This document shows positions 24,192-36,351 of a stretch of DNA of 64,000 bases, one piece after another. The first letter of the stretch is position 1. The number at the start of each line of letters is the position of its first letter. The translations under genes were made by a program, and so were the position numbers. The notes beneath the pieces are model-generated. The model made no database searches. It was not told the origin of the DNA and was given only the letters and a program-made list of their open reading frames with translations. The DNA is from Methylotenera sp. RIFCSPLOWO2_02_FULL_45_14. GTDB taxonomy: Bacteria; Pseudomonadota; Gammaproteobacteria; Burkholderiales; Methylophilaceae. The DNA lies in NCBI GenBank assembly GCA_001803395.1, contig MHBU01000007.1:32026-96025 (forward strand), written 5' to 3'.

Positions 24192-25267
24192 CTAAGGGCG
24201 TGAACAGCGCGCCCACCAAAGCATCATTGTCTTCAAAAAAAGCGTCTCTCAAAGGCGCTGATAAGTTAGAAAAGTATCCACTAGAAGTGTCAGTATTAAA
24301 TCCAAATCAGAATTCAAACGCAGATGAAACGTCATCCATAGGCGCGCACATTACGGTGTTGCTGGATGAGGCCGTGTACGCTTTGGCCATTAAGCCTAAT
24401 GGTATCTATGTGGATGGCACCTTTGGTCGTGGTGGACATTCAAGAAAAATTCTAGCGCAATTAGGTGACGGTGGACGTTTGATCGCGTTTGACCGTGATT
24501 TGAGTGCGATTGAGTCTGGTCGGGCAATTAATGATTCTCGTTTTAGCCTTGTGCATAGTCACTTTGCAGCTATGCAGGCTAAGTTGGCTGAACTGGGTAT
24601 TGACAAAGTGGATGGGATTTTGCTGGATTTGGGTATTTCATCACCGCAAATTGATGAGGCAAATCGTGGATTTAGTTTTAGGTACGATGCGCCGCTGGAT
24701 ATGCGTATGGATCAAAGTAGTGGGAAAACAGCGGCGGAATTTATCGCCAATACAACAGAGCAGCAATTAGCGGAGGTTATAAAAAATTATGGTGAAGAAC
24801 GGTTTGCTAAGTCGATTGCAAGGGCGATTATTGCGGAGCGCAATGACGGGCGCGCCATCACCACTACAGGGCAACTTGCCCAGGTCGTGGCAAGCGCAGT
24901 CACGCGGTTTGAGCCAGGGCAGAATCCCGCAACGCGTACATTTCAAGCTTTACGGATTTTTGTCAATCAGGAGCTTGAGGAGCTATCGCTAACCCTGCCG
25001 CAATGTTTGGCATTGTTGGCGCCACAAGGTCGATTGGCCGTAATCAGCTTTCATTCACTTGAGGATCGCATCGTAAAGCAGTTTATTCGCGATCAAGAAA
25101 ATCGTGATGATCTGCCGGCTAATTTTCCGGTGCGTGCCGCAGACTTGCCGCAGCCTAAATTGAAAAGTGTAGGTAAGGCGATTCGGTCTAGCGCAAAAGA
25201 GGTGAAGGCTAATCCTCGCTCACGTAGCGCGGTATTGCGTGTGGCAGAAAGAACGTTAGTAGCATGA
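24188..25267 (+). CDS. rsmH: 16S rRNA (cytosine-N4)-methyltransferase RsmH
   Basis: Methylates N4 of C1402 in 16S rRNA. Motifs: [10 protein letters not shown], the SAM-binding [29 protein letters not shown] and [16 protein letters not shown]. The 359-aa reading from the GTG at 24188 includes about 50 residues, rich in Ser, Lys and Asn, before the conserved HITVLL start. Most homologues begin only a few residues ahead of it, so either this is a true extension or translation begins further in. The GTGA overlap with mraZ supports the long form. Confidence 0.95.
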   Translation: MTKGVNSAPTKASLSSKKASLKGADKLEKYPLEVSVLNPNQNSNADETSSIGAHITVLLDEAVYALAIKPNGIYVDGTFGRGGHSRKILAQLGDGGRLIAFDRDLSAIESGRAINDSRFSLVHSHFAAMQAKLAELGIDKVDGILLDLGISSPQIDEANRGFSFRYDAPLDMRMDQSSGKTAAEFIANTTEQQLAEVIKNYGEERFAKSIARAIIAERNDGRAITTTGQLAQVVASAVTRFEPGQNPATRTFQALRIFVNQELEELSLTLPQCLALLAPQGRLAVISFHSLEDRIVKQFIRDQENRDDLPANFPVRAADLPQPKLKSVGKAIRSSAKEVKANPRSRSAVLRVAERTLVA

Positions 25268-25623
25268 CGCGCCTTAACCTCATTTTATTTTTTGCGTTGA
25301 TATTCTCTGCATTGGGTTTGGTGAACGCACAACATAAGGCACGCAAGCTTTATATTGAACTTGAGCATATGAGCGAAGCGGAAAAACAATTTAAGCAAGA
25401 GTACGGGCAATTGCAGCTTGAGCAAAGCACATGGGCGATGCATTCGCGTATCGAGCAAGTAGCAACACAGCAGTTGCAAATGCAGGTGCCTGATGCAAAG
25501 CGCATTCAAGTGGTCACTATTGCAGATGCTGCGCCGCCGCTACAGCCGAATGTAAGTGCGGCCAAGGCGCTGGAGTCACCGCTTAAAGTACCAGGCAAAG
25601 TATCAAGCGAGGTGGCGGAATAA
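25264..25623 (+). CDS. ftsL: Cell division protein FtsL
   Basis: Bitopic divisome protein that works with FtsB and FtsQ. The 119 aa start with a short cytoplasmic tail, a membrane helix ([19 protein letters not shown], about 3-22) and a periplasmic coiled coil ([19 protein letters not shown]). The tail after residue 85 is Ala/Pro-rich and not conserved. It overlaps rsmH by 4 bp (ATGA) and meets ftsI in TAATG. Sequence conservation of FtsL is low in general; size, topology and position make the call. Confidence 0.92.
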   Translation: MTRLNLILFFALIFSALGLVNAQHKARKLYIELEHMSEAEKQFKQEYGQLQLEQSTWAMHSRIEQVATQQLQMQVPDAKRIQVVTIADAAPPLQPNVSAAKALESPLKVPGKVSSEVAE

Positions 25624-27347
25624 TGGCGATGCATACACCGCTTGTGGTTGTGAAATTGCCCGCATGGCGCCGTCGCCTTTTGTTGGTGTTGGTGTTATTG
25701 GGGTTTGCTGCTTTATTAGGACGTGGTGTGTATTTGCAAAGTTTTCATAAGCGATTTTTGCAAGAAAAAGGTGATGCACGTTATAACCGTACACTGACTT
25801 TGCCGTCACAACGCGGAAAAATTACCGATAGATACGGTGAGTTGTTGGCAATTAGTTCACCGGTTGAATCAGTGTGGGCAAATCCATCTGATGTGAAAAT
25901 TAGCGCTAGCCAAAGCAAAAAGATTGCTGATTTATTAGGTTTGAAAGTTACAGTGGTTGATAAAAAGCTTGTGAACAGTGAGCGTGAGTTTGTGTATTTA
26001 AAGCGTCGCGTTTCACCTGAATTGGCTGGTGAAGTGATGCGGCTTGAAATTCCAGGTGTTTATTTGCAGCGTGAATACAAGCGTTATTACCCAGCGGGTG
26101 ATGTAACCGCGCACTTGGTTGGCTTTACGGGAATCGATGATAAAGGCCAAGAAGGCTTTGAGTTGACGATGAACGATACACTTTCAGGTAAAAGTGGCAG
26201 TCGCCGTGTGATTAAAGATAGGGCGGGTCATATTATTGAGGATTTAGAAGCCGTTAAAGTACCGCAAGATGGTCATGATGTCACGCTGTCCATTGATAGA
26301 AGAATTCAATATTTAGCGCATCGAGAATTATCGAAAGCTGTTGAAAAATATAAAGCCACGGCAGGTGCCGCGATTGTATTGGATGCCAAAACTGGTGAAG
26401 TGCTGGCGATGGTGAATGTGCCCACCTACAACCCGAATAATCCTGTGAATATTGCTGGTAAAACACGTAACCGCGCCATTACCGATACGTTTGAACCAGG
26501 CTCAACCATGAAAACGGTAACAGTTGCGGCGGCTTTGGAGTCAGGTAAGTATCAGTCTGATACCCAAATTCAAACAGCACCAGGCTATATGAGTATTGGT
26601 TCTGCAACGATTCATGATGCCCATGCACATGGCGTGCTGACGGTATCTGAGGTGATACAGAAGTCATCCAACGTTGGTGCGGCCAAAATGGCATTGTCAT
26701 TGGATCGTCAGTATTTGTGGAATATATACAATCAAATAGGCTTTGGTGCAAAAACACGTATTGGGTTTCCAGGTGAGGCAACAGGGCGGGTGCGTGATTA
26801 CAAAACATGGCGTCCAATTGAGCAGGCGACGATGTCTTATGGTCACGGTATTAGCGTCACATTGTTGCAGCTAGCCAGGGCTTATACCGTATTTGCCAAT
26901 GATGGCGAATTAAAGCCAGTATCACTACTTAAGTTAAAAGACGTGCCAGTGGGCACACAAGTATTTTCTGCAAAAACTGCGCATGAAGTCAAAGATATGC
27001 TGGAGTTGGTTGTATTGCCTGGCGGTACTGCGCTTAAGGCGCAAGTGCTGGGATACCGTGTGGCGGGTAAAACAGGTACCACCCATAAATTGGGTGATCG
27101 CGGTTACGAAAAAGACAAATATGTAGGTTCGTTTGTTGGCATGGCACCTGCGTCTAATCCGCGCTTGATTATGGCGGTGATGATCGATGACCCAAGCAGT
27201 GGTGAATATTACGGCGGTACAGTTGCCGCGCCAGTATTCAGCACAGTGATGGCAGATGCTTTGCGTATGCTAGCTGTGCCACAAGATGCCCCTAATAATA
27301 ATGTGGTGATTTCTAGTGACGTTGAAGATGTGAAGGAGAGTATATGA
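25623..27347 (+). CDS. ftsI: Septal peptidoglycan transpeptidase FtsI (PBP3)
   Basis: Membrane-anchored class B penicillin-binding protein that crosslinks septal peptidoglycan. The 574 aa contain a membrane helix (about 18-38), the pedestal domain with RGKITDRYGE, and a transpeptidase domain with the active-site S294TMK, S348SN and K483TG motifs, all intact and well spaced. It is in the usual place between ftsL and murE and overlaps murE by 4 bp. Confidence 0.97.
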   Translation: MAMHTPLVVVKLPAWRRRLLLVLVLLGFAALLGRGVYLQSFHKRFLQEKGDARYNRTLTLPSQRGKITDRYGELLAISSPVESVWANPSDVKISASQSKKIADLLGLKVTVVDKKLVNSEREFVYLKRRVSPELAGEVMRLEIPGVYLQREYKRYYPAGDVTAHLVGFTGIDDKGQEGFELTMNDTLSGKSGSRRVIKDRAGHIIEDLEAVKVPQDGHDVTLSIDRRIQYLAHRELSKAVEKYKATAGAAIVLDAKTGEVLAMVNVPTYNPNNPVNIAGKTRNRAITDTFEPGSTMKTVTVAAALESGKYQSDTQIQTAPGYMSIGSATIHDAHAHGVLTVSEVIQKSSNVGAAKMALSLDRQYLWNIYNQIGFGAKTRIGFPGEATGRVRDYKTWRPIEQATMSYGHGISVTLLQLARAYTVFANDGELKPVSLLKLKDVPVGTQVFSAKTAHEVKDMLELVVLPGGTALKAQVLGYRVAGKTGTTHKLGDRGYEKDKYVGSFVGMAPASNPRLIMAVMIDDPSSGEYYGGTVAAPVFSTVMADALRMLAVPQDAPNNNVVISSDVEDVKESI

Positions 27348-28846
27348 CCTTACTCACATCATTGAAGCAGTCATTTACCGCTATTACCTCGGATAGCCGA
27401 CAAGTAAAAGCAGGTGCGCTGTTTTTGGCCTACCCAGGTAGCCATAGTGATGGACGTGATTATATTGCACAGGCAATACAAGCGGGTGCCGCCGGCGTGG
27501 CGTGGGAGAGTAAAGGTTTTGTTTGGAACCCAAGCTGGCAAATCAGTAATGTGGCTGTGGATGATTTAAAAACTAAAGTGGGTGAAATCGCCGCAGAGTT
27601 TTATCATTACCCGTCACGTGAGTTGAGCATGATCGGTGTGACTGGAACCAATGGCAAAACTTCAGTGAGCCAATGGATTGCGCAAGCGTTAACGGCTTTG
27701 GGCCAGAAAGCGGCGGTCATTGGTACTATTGGCAATGGCTTTGTTGGTGATGAAAGTTTGACAGAGGCGAGTAACACTACGCCTGATGCCATTTTGTTAC
27801 AGGCAATGCTAGCGGATTATGCAAAGCACGGGGCAGATGCGGTGGCGATGGAGGTTTCCTCACATGGTTTGCATCAAGGACGTGTTAATGGCGTGGAGTT
27901 TGATTTGGCCGTACTCACCAATTTGAGTCGTGACCATCTGGATTATCACGAAACCATGCAAGATTACGCGGCCGCCAAGCAGGAGTTATTTACCTGGCAT
28001 AGTCTAGGGTTGGCGGTACTCAATGCAGACGACGAGTTTGGGCAAAGTATCGCCACATTACTTACAGCACAGAATAAGCCTTTGATGACTTACGGCTTAA
28101 CACAAGGGAATGTGCGCGGCACGGCTTTGCGCTTGCATCAACAAGGCTTAACCATGCAAGTGACCACGCCCAAAGGTGATGCACTCATCAATGCGCCAGT
28201 ATTAGGGCGTTTTAATGCCTATAACGTGTTAGCGGTGTTGGCAACGTTATTAGCACTTGAAGTCAGCTTGCAAGATGCCGTGAGTGCGATTGCCAAAATT
28301 AAGCCAGTACTAGGCCGCATGCAGCAATTTGGCGGGAATGATAAGCCTTTGGTGGTAGTGGATTACGCACATACCCCAGATGCCTTAGAGAAGGTATTGT
28401 TAACTTTGCGCGAGCAGGCGCAGGGTAAATTGATTTGCGTATTCGGGTGCGGTGGTGAGCGTGACTTGGGTAAGCGCCCACTGATGGGTGCGGTGGCTGA
28501 TCAATTAGCCGATACGGTGATTGTGACCTCAGATAACCCACGCAGTGAAAACCCCGCGCATATTATTCAACAAGTGTTGAGTGGTTTTACTAAGACGCCA
28601 TTAACTGAGCCAGACCGTGCGCGTGCAATTCGGCAGGCCGTGCAATTGGCGCAAGTGGGTGACATTGTACTGGTGGCAGGTAAAGGCCATGAAAACTATC
28701 AAGAAGTGGCTGGAATCAAACTGCCATTTAGTGACGCTGAGGTGGTGCAGCTTGCGCTAAATATGGGCGCGCATAACCTGCAAGCTGAAGATAAAGCCGA
28801 ACTTAATGCTCAAACTGCCACAGGCGAAACGGCGGTGAAATCATGA
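27344..28846 (+). CDS. murE: UDP-MurNAc-tripeptide synthetase MurE
   Basis: Cytosolic ligase that adds meso-diaminopimelate to UDP-MurNAc-L-Ala-D-Glu. The 500-aa protein has the ATP loop GVTGTNGKTSVSQW, the N-terminal SDSRQVKAGALFLA-like start (here SDSRQVKAG) and the DAP-specific motif TSDNPRSENP, so DAP rather than lysine is the third residue. A C-terminal tail after about residue 475 is Ala/Glu-rich. It overlaps ftsI and murF by 4 bp on each side. Confidence 0.97.
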   Translation: MTLLTSLKQSFTAITSDSRQVKAGALFLAYPGSHSDGRDYIAQAIQAGAAGVAWESKGFVWNPSWQISNVAVDDLKTKVGEIAAEFYHYPSRELSMIGVTGTNGKTSVSQWIAQALTALGQKAAVIGTIGNGFVGDESLTEASNTTPDAILLQAMLADYAKHGADAVAMEVSSHGLHQGRVNGVEFDLAVLTNLSRDHLDYHETMQDYAAAKQELFTWHSLGLAVLNADDEFGQSIATLLTAQNKPLMTYGLTQGNVRGTALRLHQQGLTMQVTTPKGDALINAPVLGRFNAYNVLAVLATLLALEVSLQDAVSAIAKIKPVLGRMQQFGGNDKPLVVVDYAHTPDALEKVLLTLREQAQGKLICVFGCGGERDLGKRPLMGAVADQLADTVIVTSDNPRSENPAHIIQQVLSGFTKTPLTEPDRARAIRQAVQLAQVGDIVLVAGKGHENYQEVAGIKLPFSDAEVVQLALNMGAHNLQAEDKAELNAQTATGETAVKS

Positions 28847-30195
28847 TGTATTTGTCAGAAGCTGCTCAAGCGCTCAATGCCAAGCACGTAGGTGCTGATG
28901 TTCAGTTTAATGCTGTAGGCAGTGATAGCCGTAATATCAAAGCGGGTCAATTGTTCGTGGCACTTAAAGGCGAAAATTTTGATGGCAATACGTTTGCGGG
29001 TGAAGCCATTAAAAAAGGTGCGGCAGCGGTGATGTTGTCTGATGCATCGGTCGAAGTTCAGCCTGCATTGTTAGTACAAGACACACGCTTGGCATTAGGG
29101 GAATTAGCCAAATATTGGCGTAGCAAGTTTGATGCACCTGTAGTCGCCATCACAGGCAGTAACGGTAAAACCACCACTAAAGAAATGCTCACTGCAATTC
29201 TGATTGTCGCTAGCAAAGATAAAGAGAAGGTGCATGCCACTTATGGCAACTTAAATAACGATATTGGTGTGCCGCTGACGCTGCTCAAAATGAACGTAAG
29301 CCACAAATACATGGTGGTTGAAATGGGCATGAATCATTTAGGTGAAATTGATTATTTAACGCATATTGCCAAGCCCAATGTGGCGGTGATTAACAACGTA
29401 GGGTCGGCGCATATTGGTGAACTAGGCTCACGTGCAAACATTGCCAAAGCCAAAGGCGAGATTTTTTCAGGCTTGCAGGATGATGGCGTGGCGGTAATTA
29501 ACGCTGATAGTGAGTATGCAGCGGATTGGTTGTCGCTTAATACAAACAGGAAAGTGGTCACTTTTGGCTTAAATCAGCAGGCAGATCTGACCGCAAAATA
29601 TCAAGAGTTAAATGGTTATAGTTTAGTGAATTTAAGCACGCCTAATGGTCGCGTGGGGTTCAAGTTAAAAGTACAAGGTGCGCATAACATCAGTAATGCA
29701 TTGGCTGCGAGTGCCGCCGCTTTTGCATTGGGGATTTCAAACTTGGACATTGCTAAAGGTTTAGAAGGTTTTGGCGGCGTATCTGGGCGCTTAGAGCTTA
29801 AGGCTGCATTCAATGATGCGGTGTTGATTGATGACACCTATAACGCAAATCCAGACTCAATGCGCGCCGCGATAGATGTGCTGGCGAAATATGCTGGAGA
29901 GAAAATCCTGGTATTAGGTGACATGGCTGAATTAGGCATAAATGCTAAAAATATGCACGCGGAAATTGGCGCCTATGCCAAGGCGGCAGGGCTAACAATA
30001 CTCTATTGCTTGGGTGAGTTAAGTACCGAAATGGTGAAAAGCTTTGGTGTTGGTGCACAGCACTTTAGCTCGCCAGAGGCAATAGCTGATGCGGTGTTGC
30101 CGCAACTCACAAGCAGCACAACGGTACTGGTAAAAGGTTCACGTTGTATGCAAATGGAGCGTGTGGTGAATTTGTTAGTAGCAAACAATAAATAA
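28843..30195 (+). CDS. murF: UDP-MurNAc-pentapeptide synthetase MurF
   Basis: Adds D-Ala-D-Ala to the UDP-MurNAc-tripeptide. The 450-aa Mur ligase has [22 protein letters not shown] at the start (given in part: [17 protein letters not shown]), the ATP loop [13 protein letters not shown] and the C-terminal motif [14 protein letters not shown]. Complete and of standard length. It overlaps murE by 4 bp and is followed by mraY after 22 bp. Confidence 0.97.
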   Translation: MMYLSEAAQALNAKHVGADVQFNAVGSDSRNIKAGQLFVALKGENFDGNTFAGEAIKKGAAAVMLSDASVEVQPALLVQDTRLALGELAKYWRSKFDAPVVAITGSNGKTTTKEMLTAILIVASKDKEKVHATYGNLNNDIGVPLTLLKMNVSHKYMVVEMGMNHLGEIDYLTHIAKPNVAVINNVGSAHIGELGSRANIAKAKGEIFSGLQDDGVAVINADSEYAADWLSLNTNRKVVTFGLNQQADLTAKYQELNGYSLVNLSTPNGRVGFKLKVQGAHNISNALAASAAAFALGISNLDIAKGLEGFGGVSGRLELKAAFNDAVLIDDTYNANPDSMRAAIDVLAKYAGEKILVLGDMAELGINAKNMHAEIGAYAKAAGLTILYCLGELSTEMVKSFGVGAQHFSSPEAIADAVLPQLTSSTTVLVKGSRCMQMERVVNLLVANNK

Positions 30196-30217
30196 GCGTA
30201 TTGGGAGAAATTTAAAA

Positions 30218-31321
30218 ATGTTACTCGAATTAGCGCAATGGCTGGCAAAAGACATCCGTGGCTTTCATGTGTTTGACTACATCACATTGCGCGCCGTGCT
30301 GGCCACGCTCACCGCATTAACCATTTCATTTGTGGTGGGACCCACTTTAATTCGTAAGCTTACTTACTACAAAGTAGGTCAATCAGTGCGTGATGATGGC
30401 CCACAAACACATTTAATCAAAGCCGGTACACCTACCATGGGCGGTGCTTTGATATTGGTGGCCATTGCAATATCGACATTGCTATGGGCAGATTTAAGTA
30501 ACAGGTTTGTGTGGGTGGTGTTATTCACCACATTGGGTTTTGGCATTATTGGCTGGGTGGACGATTGGCGCAAAGTCGTACATCGCAACCCTAAAGGTTT
30601 ATCTGCTAAAGAAAAATATTTTTGGCAGTCGGTGGTGGGTTTTAGTGTGGCGATATTTTTACAGCAAACAGCTACTGTGCCTGCCGAAACTACTTTGTTA
30701 ATTCCGTTCTTTAAAAGTTTGGTCATTCCAATGAGTGGGCTGGCGTTTATCGTGCTGACCTATTTGGTGGTAGTCGGGAGCAGTAATGCGGTAAATCTGA
30801 CAGATGGTCTTGATGGTTTGGCGATTATGCCTACCGTGATGGTGGCGGGTGCTTTAGCCATATTTGCTTATGTAACGGGCCACTTTTATTTTTCTAAGTA
30901 TTTAAGCATTCCTTATGTACCAGGTGCGGGCGAGTTGGCAGTGTTCTGTGCAGCAATGGTTGGCGCTGGCTTAGGGTTTTTATGGTTTAACGCCTACCCG
31001 GCAGAAGTATTCATGGGTGACGTAGGCGCATTGGCATTGGGGGCGGCGCTAGGCATTGTGGCTGTCATTGTGCGACAAGAAATCATCTTGTTCATTATGG
31101 GTGGTGTTTTTGTGATTGAGACTATTTCAGTGGCGATGCAGGTGCTGTATTTCAAATACACCAAACACAAAACGGGGACAGGTCAACGCATCTTTTTAAT
31201 GGCACCTTTGCATCATCACTATGAACAAAAAGGTTGGAAAGAAACGCAAGTAGTGGTGCGCTTTTGGATTATCAGCATGATGCTGGTGTTGATTGGTTTG
31301 GCTAGTTTGAAAATTAGGTAA
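30218..31321 (+). CDS. mraY: Phospho-MurNAc-pentapeptide translocase MraY
   Basis: Polytopic inner-membrane enzyme that makes lipid I from UDP-MurNAc-pentapeptide and undecaprenyl phosphate. The 367 aa have about ten membrane segments and the family motifs [28 protein letters not shown] and [11 protein letters not shown], plus the C-terminal loop [13 protein letters not shown]. All catalytic Asp residues are present. The start ATG has GGGAGAAA upstream. Confidence 0.97.
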   Translation: MLLELAQWLAKDIRGFHVFDYITLRAVLATLTALTISFVVGPTLIRKLTYYKVGQSVRDDGPQTHLIKAGTPTMGGALILVAIAISTLLWADLSNRFVWVVLFTTLGFGIIGWVDDWRKVVHRNPKGLSAKEKYFWQSVVGFSVAIFLQQTATVPAETTLLIPFFKSLVIPMSGLAFIVLTYLVVVGSSNAVNLTDGLDGLAIMPTVMVAGALAIFAYVTGHFYFSKYLSIPYVPGAGELAVFCAAMVGAGLGFLWFNAYPAEVFMGDVGALALGAALGIVAVIVRQEIILFIMGGVFVIETISVAMQVLYFKYTKHKTGTGQRIFLMAPLHHHYEQKGWKETQVVVRFWIISMMLVLIGLASLKIR

Positions 31322-31335
31322 AAAGTAAACTGAAC

Positions 31336-32694
31336 ATGCAAATCGCGTTAAAAGATAAAAAAGTATTAGTGCTAGGCCTTGGCGACACAGGGCTATCAGC
31401 GTTGCGTTGGTTGCAACGCCAAGGCGCACGTTTGTCTGTTGCTGATACACGCGATAACCCACCAGGTGTTGATGTAGTTAAAGCAGAGTTGCCAGAGGTG
31501 AGCATTGTTACAGGCGCATTTACCGCAGCAATTTTTAGTGATGTTGATTTGGTGGTAGCAAGCCCGGGTGTGTCATTAAGTGAGCCTACGATTCAAGCTG
31601 CGATTAAGCGCGGCGTTGCAGTGGTAGGTGATGTTGAGCTATTTGCGCAATATCGCCCAAGCAGTGCAAAAGTGATTGCGATTACTGGCGTAAACGGCAA
31701 AACCACAGTGACGACTTTAGTCGGTGAAATGTGCAAAACGGCGGGCTTGAAAACCATAGTCGCTGGCAATATTGGTTTGCCAGTGCTGGATGCGCTAAGC
31801 ATGGAAACACCGGATGTTTACGTATTAGAGCTTTCAAGCTTTCAATTAGAAACTACCAGCAGCTTGCAAGTTGACGCAGCCACCATGTTGAACTTATCTG
31901 AAGATCACATGGATAGATACGCCAGTATGCAGGATTATGCGATTGCAAAGGCACGTATCTTCTACAACGCAAAGCTGCAAGTGCTTAATCGTGATGACGC
32001 TTGGAGCATGATGATGGCGCGCTCGAAGTTAGCGCAAGTGACGTTTGGTTTAGATGCAGGTGTGGATGAACACAGTTACGGTTTAAGAAATGTGCAAGGT
32101 GAAACTTGGTTGAGTTGCGGCGAACATGATTTGATGAATGTACAAGATTTGAAAATTGCGGGCTTACACAATGCGGCGAATGCGTTAGCGGCAATCGCAC
32201 TTTGCCGAGGCATAGGCTTGGATTACGCGCCAATTATTCAAACGCTTTACAACTTTAAAGGCTTGCCACACCGTGTGGAGTGGGTTGCTAACATTGATGA
32301 CGTGGATTATTACGATGATTCAAAAGGTACTAATGTCGGTGCCACTTGCGCGGCATTGTCAGGTTTGCCACAAAAAGTGGTGTTGATTGCGGGCGGTGAT
32401 GGCAAAGGTCAAGACTTTTCACCGCTAACAGATATTGTTGCGGAGAATGCGCGCGCTGTGGTGTTGATTGGTCGTGATGCATCATTGATTGAAGCCGAAT
32501 TGCTAAAAACAGGGGTGCCTTTATATCAAGCAATAGATTTGCCAGAAGCGGTCAATATCGCAAAAAAACTAGCACAAAAAGATGATGCAGTTTTGCTATC
32601 CCCTGCCTGCGCCAGCTTTGATATGTTCAAAAATTATGTGCATCGTGCAGAAGTGTTTGTAAGTGCGGTGCAGCGTTTGAAGGAGGCCGCATGA
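31336..32694 (+). CDS. murD: UDP-MurNAc-L-alanine:D-glutamate ligase MurD
   Basis: Adds D-glutamate to UDP-MurNAc-L-Ala. The 452-aa protein starts with a Rossmann-like UDP-binding domain ([17 protein letters not shown]) and has the ATP loop [24 protein letters not shown] and the C-terminal [15 protein letters not shown], which is typical of MurD. It follows mraY by 14 bp and overlaps ftsW by 4 bp. Confidence 0.97.
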   Translation: MQIALKDKKVLVLGLGDTGLSALRWLQRQGARLSVADTRDNPPGVDVVKAELPEVSIVTGAFTAAIFSDVDLVVASPGVSLSEPTIQAAIKRGVAVVGDVELFAQYRPSSAKVIAITGVNGKTTVTTLVGEMCKTAGLKTIVAGNIGLPVLDALSMETPDVYVLELSSFQLETTSSLQVDAATMLNLSEDHMDRYASMQDYAIAKARIFYNAKLQVLNRDDAWSMMMARSKLAQVTFGLDAGVDEHSYGLRNVQGETWLSCGEHDLMNVQDLKIAGLHNAANALAAIALCRGIGLDYAPIIQTLYNFKGLPHRVEWVANIDDVDYYDDSKGTNVGATCAALSGLPQKVVLIAGGDGKGQDFSPLTDIVAENARAVVLIGRDASLIEAELLKTGVPLYQAIDLPEAVNIAKKLAQKDDAVLLSPACASFDMFKNYVHRAEVFVSAVQRLKEAA

Positions 32695-33854
32695 TCGCCA
32701 CCATGCTCAATCGCGAGCGTATCAACTCACCCAACTACGACCAGGGCTTGCTTTGGGTCACCCTAATTTTATTGGGCTTAGGCTTGGTGATGGTGTATTC
32801 ATCTTCTATTGCAATTGCTGAGGCAGATAGAGCGGTTGGGCATAACAGTAGCTATTACTTAGTGCGCCAAGCCATATTTTTGGTTATTAGTTTAAGTGCG
32901 GCTTTCGTGGCATTTAACATTCCCGTGGCGTGGTGGCAAAAAATGGCACCCTATTTATTTTTACTAGGTTTGGCGTTGTTGGTATTGGTGCTGATTCCAG
33001 GCATCGGGCGTGTTGTCGGTGGTAGTCGCCGTTGGCTATCTTTGTTTGTTATTAACTTACAGCCATCTGAACTGATGAAGTTGTTTGCAGCGATGTACGT
33101 GGCTGATTACACCGTGCGTAAAGCAGCAGTCATGGATAGTTTTACTAAAGGCTTCATGCCAATGCTGATGGTGATGTTGCTGGTAGGCGGCTTGCTGCTA
33201 CGCGAACCGGATTTTGGTGCATTTGCCGTGATTGCCGCGATTTCGATTTCCATCCTTTGGTTGGGCGGCATCAACGCGCGCATATTTGTTGGCCTCATCA
33301 TATTGCTTATAGTGGGTTTCGTGTTTTTGATTTGGAGTTCACCCTACCGCCTGGAGCGTGTGATTGGTTTTATGGACCCTTGGGCTGACCCGTATGGTAA
33401 AGGCTATCAGTTATCACATGCGCTGATTGCCTTTGGGCGTGGCGAGTGGTTTGGTGTTGGCTTGGGCGCGAGTGTAGAAAAACTGCTGTATTTGCCTGAA
33501 GCACATACTGACTTTTTATTGGCAGTGATTGCAGAAGAGCTTGGCTTTGTGGGTGTAGCTACGGTGGTGGGCTTGTTTACATGGATTGTGATTCGCGCCT
33601 TTGGTATAGGCAAAGAAGCTATTGCCAATGAACGCTATTTTGGTGCGTTGTTGGCACAAGGCCTAGGCGTATGGATAGGCGTGCAAGGCATTATCAATAT
33701 GGGAGTGAATATGGGGCTGTTACCGACCAAGGGCTTGACACTGCCATTGCTCTCATTTGGCGGTAGTGGCATTTTGGCAAACTGCATTGCAATGGCAATT
33801 TTGCTGCGTATTGATTTTGAGAATAGACGTTTGCAAAAGGGGTTGCCAGTATGA
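32691..33854 (+). CDS. ftsW: Septal peptidoglycan glycosyltransferase FtsW
   Basis: SEDS-family membrane glycosyltransferase that polymerises lipid II at the septum with FtsI. The 387 aa have about ten membrane helices. Conserved SEDS parts are visible: [30 protein letters not shown] (in part), the loop with [35 protein letters not shown] and the C-terminal [19 protein letters not shown] (in part). It overlaps murD and murG by 4 bp. Confidence 0.97.
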   Translation: MIATMLNRERINSPNYDQGLLWVTLILLGLGLVMVYSSSIAIAEADRAVGHNSSYYLVRQAIFLVISLSAAFVAFNIPVAWWQKMAPYLFLLGLALLVLVLIPGIGRVVGGSRRWLSLFVINLQPSELMKLFAAMYVADYTVRKAAVMDSFTKGFMPMLMVMLLVGGLLLREPDFGAFAVIAAISISILWLGGINARIFVGLIILLIVGFVFLIWSSPYRLERVIGFMDPWADPYGKGYQLSHALIAFGRGEWFGVGLGASVEKLLYLPEAHTDFLLAVIAEELGFVGVATVVGLFTWIVIRAFGIGKEAIANERYFGALLAQGLGVWIGVQGIINMGVNMGLLPTKGLTLPLLSFGGSGILANCIAMAILLRIDFENRRLQKGLPV

Positions 33855-34927
33855 GCCAAGCGCTGACAAAAACTTTGATGATCATGGCGGGCGGCACAGG
33901 CGGCCATGTTTATCCTGCAATGGCCGTGGCTGATCACTTATTGGCGCAAGGATGGCACATTGTTTGGTTATGCACACAAGGCGGCATGGAAAACCGCTTG
34001 ATAGAGGGTAAAGGTTACGACAAAGCCACAATCAACATGCAAGGTGTGCGCGGTAAAGGTTGGTTAGGTTGGTTGTTATTGCCAGTGAAATTGGTAAAAG
34101 CGTTTAGCCAAAGTATTAAAGCACTAAAACAGTATCAACCAAACGTGGTGTTGGGCATGGGTGGTTTTGCGGCATTTCCAGGCGGGTTGATGGCAAGGCT
34201 ATTAGGTAAACCACTGGTGATACATGAACAAAATTCGGTGGCAGGTTTAACTAATAAGGTATTAGCTAAATTTGCCACGCGTGTATTAGCCGCATTTCCT
34301 GCGGCATTTGGCAATCGCGCGACGTTGGTGGGTAACCCTGTGCGGGCTGATATTGCAAATTTAGCAACACCTGAGCAACGTTTTGCAGGGCGCGAGGGTG
34401 CGTTACGTTTGTTGGTGGTCGGTGGCAGTTTGGGCGCACAGGCTTTGAATGAGGTTATTCCTCAAGCGTTGGCAAAATTACCAGTGGAAAAACGTCCGCA
34501 GGTAGTGCATCAGGCAGGTGTAAAACATATTGAGTCGCTTAAAAGTAATTATGCAAAAGCCGGTGTAACTGTTGATGCACGCGCTTTTATTGATGATATG
34601 GCAGGGTTGTACGCATGGGCAGACTTTGTGATTTGTCGTTCAGGTGCGCTCACTGTGGCTGAAGTTTCCGCCGTGGGTTTAGGCTCGCTGATGGTACCGT
34701 TTCCGTTTGCGGTAGATGACCACCAAACGACCAATGCCGCTTATTTAGCGGATGCAGATGCAGCCATAGTGCTGCAACAAAGTGAATTGAGTGTAAATAA
34801 ATTGGCGAAAATTTTGAGTAAATTAAACCGTGAACAATGCCTAGCCATGGCGAAAAATGCACGCATTTTAGGCAAGTCAGAGGCAACAGCTGATGTAGCA
34901 GCCATTTGCATAGAGGTAGCGCGATGA
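33851..34927 (+). CDS. murG: Lipid II synthase MurG
   Basis: Peripheral membrane GT28 enzyme that transfers GlcNAc to lipid I. The 358-aa protein has the N-terminal glycine loop [32 protein letters not shown], the second loop [15 protein letters not shown] and the UDP-GlcNAc site [15 protein letters not shown]. Complete. It overlaps ftsW and murC by 4 bp. Confidence 0.97.
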   Translation: MSQALTKTLMIMAGGTGGHVYPAMAVADHLLAQGWHIVWLCTQGGMENRLIEGKGYDKATINMQGVRGKGWLGWLLLPVKLVKAFSQSIKALKQYQPNVVLGMGGFAAFPGGLMARLLGKPLVIHEQNSVAGLTNKVLAKFATRVLAAFPAAFGNRATLVGNPVRADIANLATPEQRFAGREGALRLLVVGGSLGAQALNEVIPQALAKLPVEKRPQVVHQAGVKHIESLKSNYAKAGVTVDARAFIDDMAGLYAWADFVICRSGALTVAEVSAVGLGSLMVPFPFAVDDHQTTNAAYLADADAAIVLQQSELSVNKLAKILSKLNREQCLAMAKNARILGKSEATADVAAICIEVAR

Positions 34928-36351
34928 AACATAAAGTTAAAAATATACATTTTGTTGGTATTGGCGGCTCTGGTATGAGCGGCATCGCTGAAGTGTTAAT
35001 TAACCTGGACTTTAACGTAAGCGGTTCAGATTTAGCCGCTAACGCCACCACCAAGCGTCTGGTAGCGTTTGGTGCAACCGTGTATCAGGGCCACGCAGCA
35101 GAAAACGTACAAGAAGCAGACGTGGTGGTGGTGTCATCCGCGGTGAATGAAGACAACCCGGAAGTGAAAGCAGCACGTGCCAAAAGCATTCCGGTGGTGC
35201 CACGTGCGCTCATGCTGGCAGAGCTGATGCGTTTTAGACAAGGGATTGCTGTTGCAGGTACGCATGGCAAAACCACCACCACGAGCTTAATCGCCAGTAT
35301 TTTGGCTGAAGCGGGTATGGACCCTACGTTTGTGATTGGTGGCAAGCTAGAGGCCGCCAATGCTAATGCCAAGCTAGGTACGGGTGAATACATCGTGGCA
35401 GAGGCGGATGAGTCTGACGCTTCATTCTTGCATTTAACCCCAGTGATGGCCGTGGTGACGAACATTGACCAAGACCACATGGATACTTATGAACACAGTT
35501 TTGAAAAGCTTAAAAGTGCGTTTGTAGAATTTTTACAACAATTGCCGTTTTGGGGTATGGCGGTGGTGTGCATTGATGACGCCAATATTCGCGAGATTTT
35601 GCCGCGCGTGACTAAGCCGGTGATGACTTACGGCTTGAGTGAAGATGCGCGTGTGCGTGCTAAAAATATACGTGCTGATGACGGAAAAATGCACTTCACT
35701 GTGCAACGCATTAACGGCGTTACCACTGAATTTGATGTAACGCTGAATTTACCTGGCAACCATTATGTGTTGAATGCCTTAGCTGCTATTGCCATTGCCA
35801 GTGAGCTCAATGTGCCTGATGCGGCAATCATTAAAGCGTTAAAGGAATTTAAGGGCGTGGGCAGACGCTTTGAGCGATACGGTGAAATTCAAGCCACGCC
35901 ACGCAGCAGCAATACAGAGGGCACGTTCACGCTGATCGATGATTATGGTCATCACCCAGTGGAAGTACAGGCGGTGATTGCCGCTGCGCGCGGTGCTTTC
36001 CCTAACCGGCGCTTGGTGATGGCATTTCAACCCCATCGTTACACCCGTACGCGTGATTGTTTTGAAGATTTTGTAAAAGTGTTTTCAAGTGCAGATGTGG
36101 TGTTGCTGACTGAAGTCTATTCCGCAGGTGAAGCGCCCATTGTGGCCGCCGATACACGCTCGTTAATTCGTGCGATTCGTGTGGCAGGAAAAGTTGAGCC
36201 TTTATTTGTAGAAACAACGGATGAACTACCACAGGCGATTTTAGATGTGGCACAAGCTAATGACGTGGTGATTGTGATGGGGGCAGGTTCTATTGGGCAC
36301 GTGGCGCTAAAGACTAAAGAATTGCAACTGAGAGGATTGGCGACAGCATGA
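34924..36351 (+). CDS. murC: UDP-MurNAc:L-alanine ligase MurC
   Basis: First Mur ligase, adding L-Ala to UDP-MurNAc. The ATG at 34924 ([19 protein letters not shown]) is chosen because it overlaps the murG stop in ATGA; a further upstream start would add six residues. 475 aa. Motifs: [14 protein letters not shown], the ATP loop [23 protein letters not shown] and [10 protein letters not shown]. It overlaps murB by 4 bp. Confidence 0.97.
   Translation: MKHKVKNIHFVGIGGSGMSGIAEVLINLDFNVSGSDLAANATTKRLVAFGATVYQGHAAENVQEADVVVVSSAVNEDNPEVKAARAKSIPVVPRALMLAELMRFRQGIAVAGTHGKTTTTSLIASILAEAGMDPTFVIGGKLEAANANAKLGTGEYIVAEADESDASFLHLTPVMAVVTNIDQDHMDTYEHSFEKLKSAFVEFLQQLPFWGMAVVCIDDANIREILPRVTKPVMTYGLSEDARVRAKNIRADDGKMHFTVQRINGVTTEFDVTLNLPGNHYVLNALAAIAIASELNVPDAAIIKALKEFKGVGRRFERYGEIQATPRSSNTEGTFTLIDDYGHHPVEVQAVIAAARGAFPNRRLVMAFQPHRYTRTRDCFEDFVKVFSSADVVLLTEVYSAGEAPIVAADTRSLIRAIRVAGKVEPLFVETTDELPQAILDVAQANDVVIVMGAGSIGHVALKTKELQLRGLATA

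Noticed and set aside
34650-35480. Minus-strand open frames opposite murG and murC
   Set aside because: They lie fully inside conserved genes and show no family features; they follow from the codon use of the real genes.
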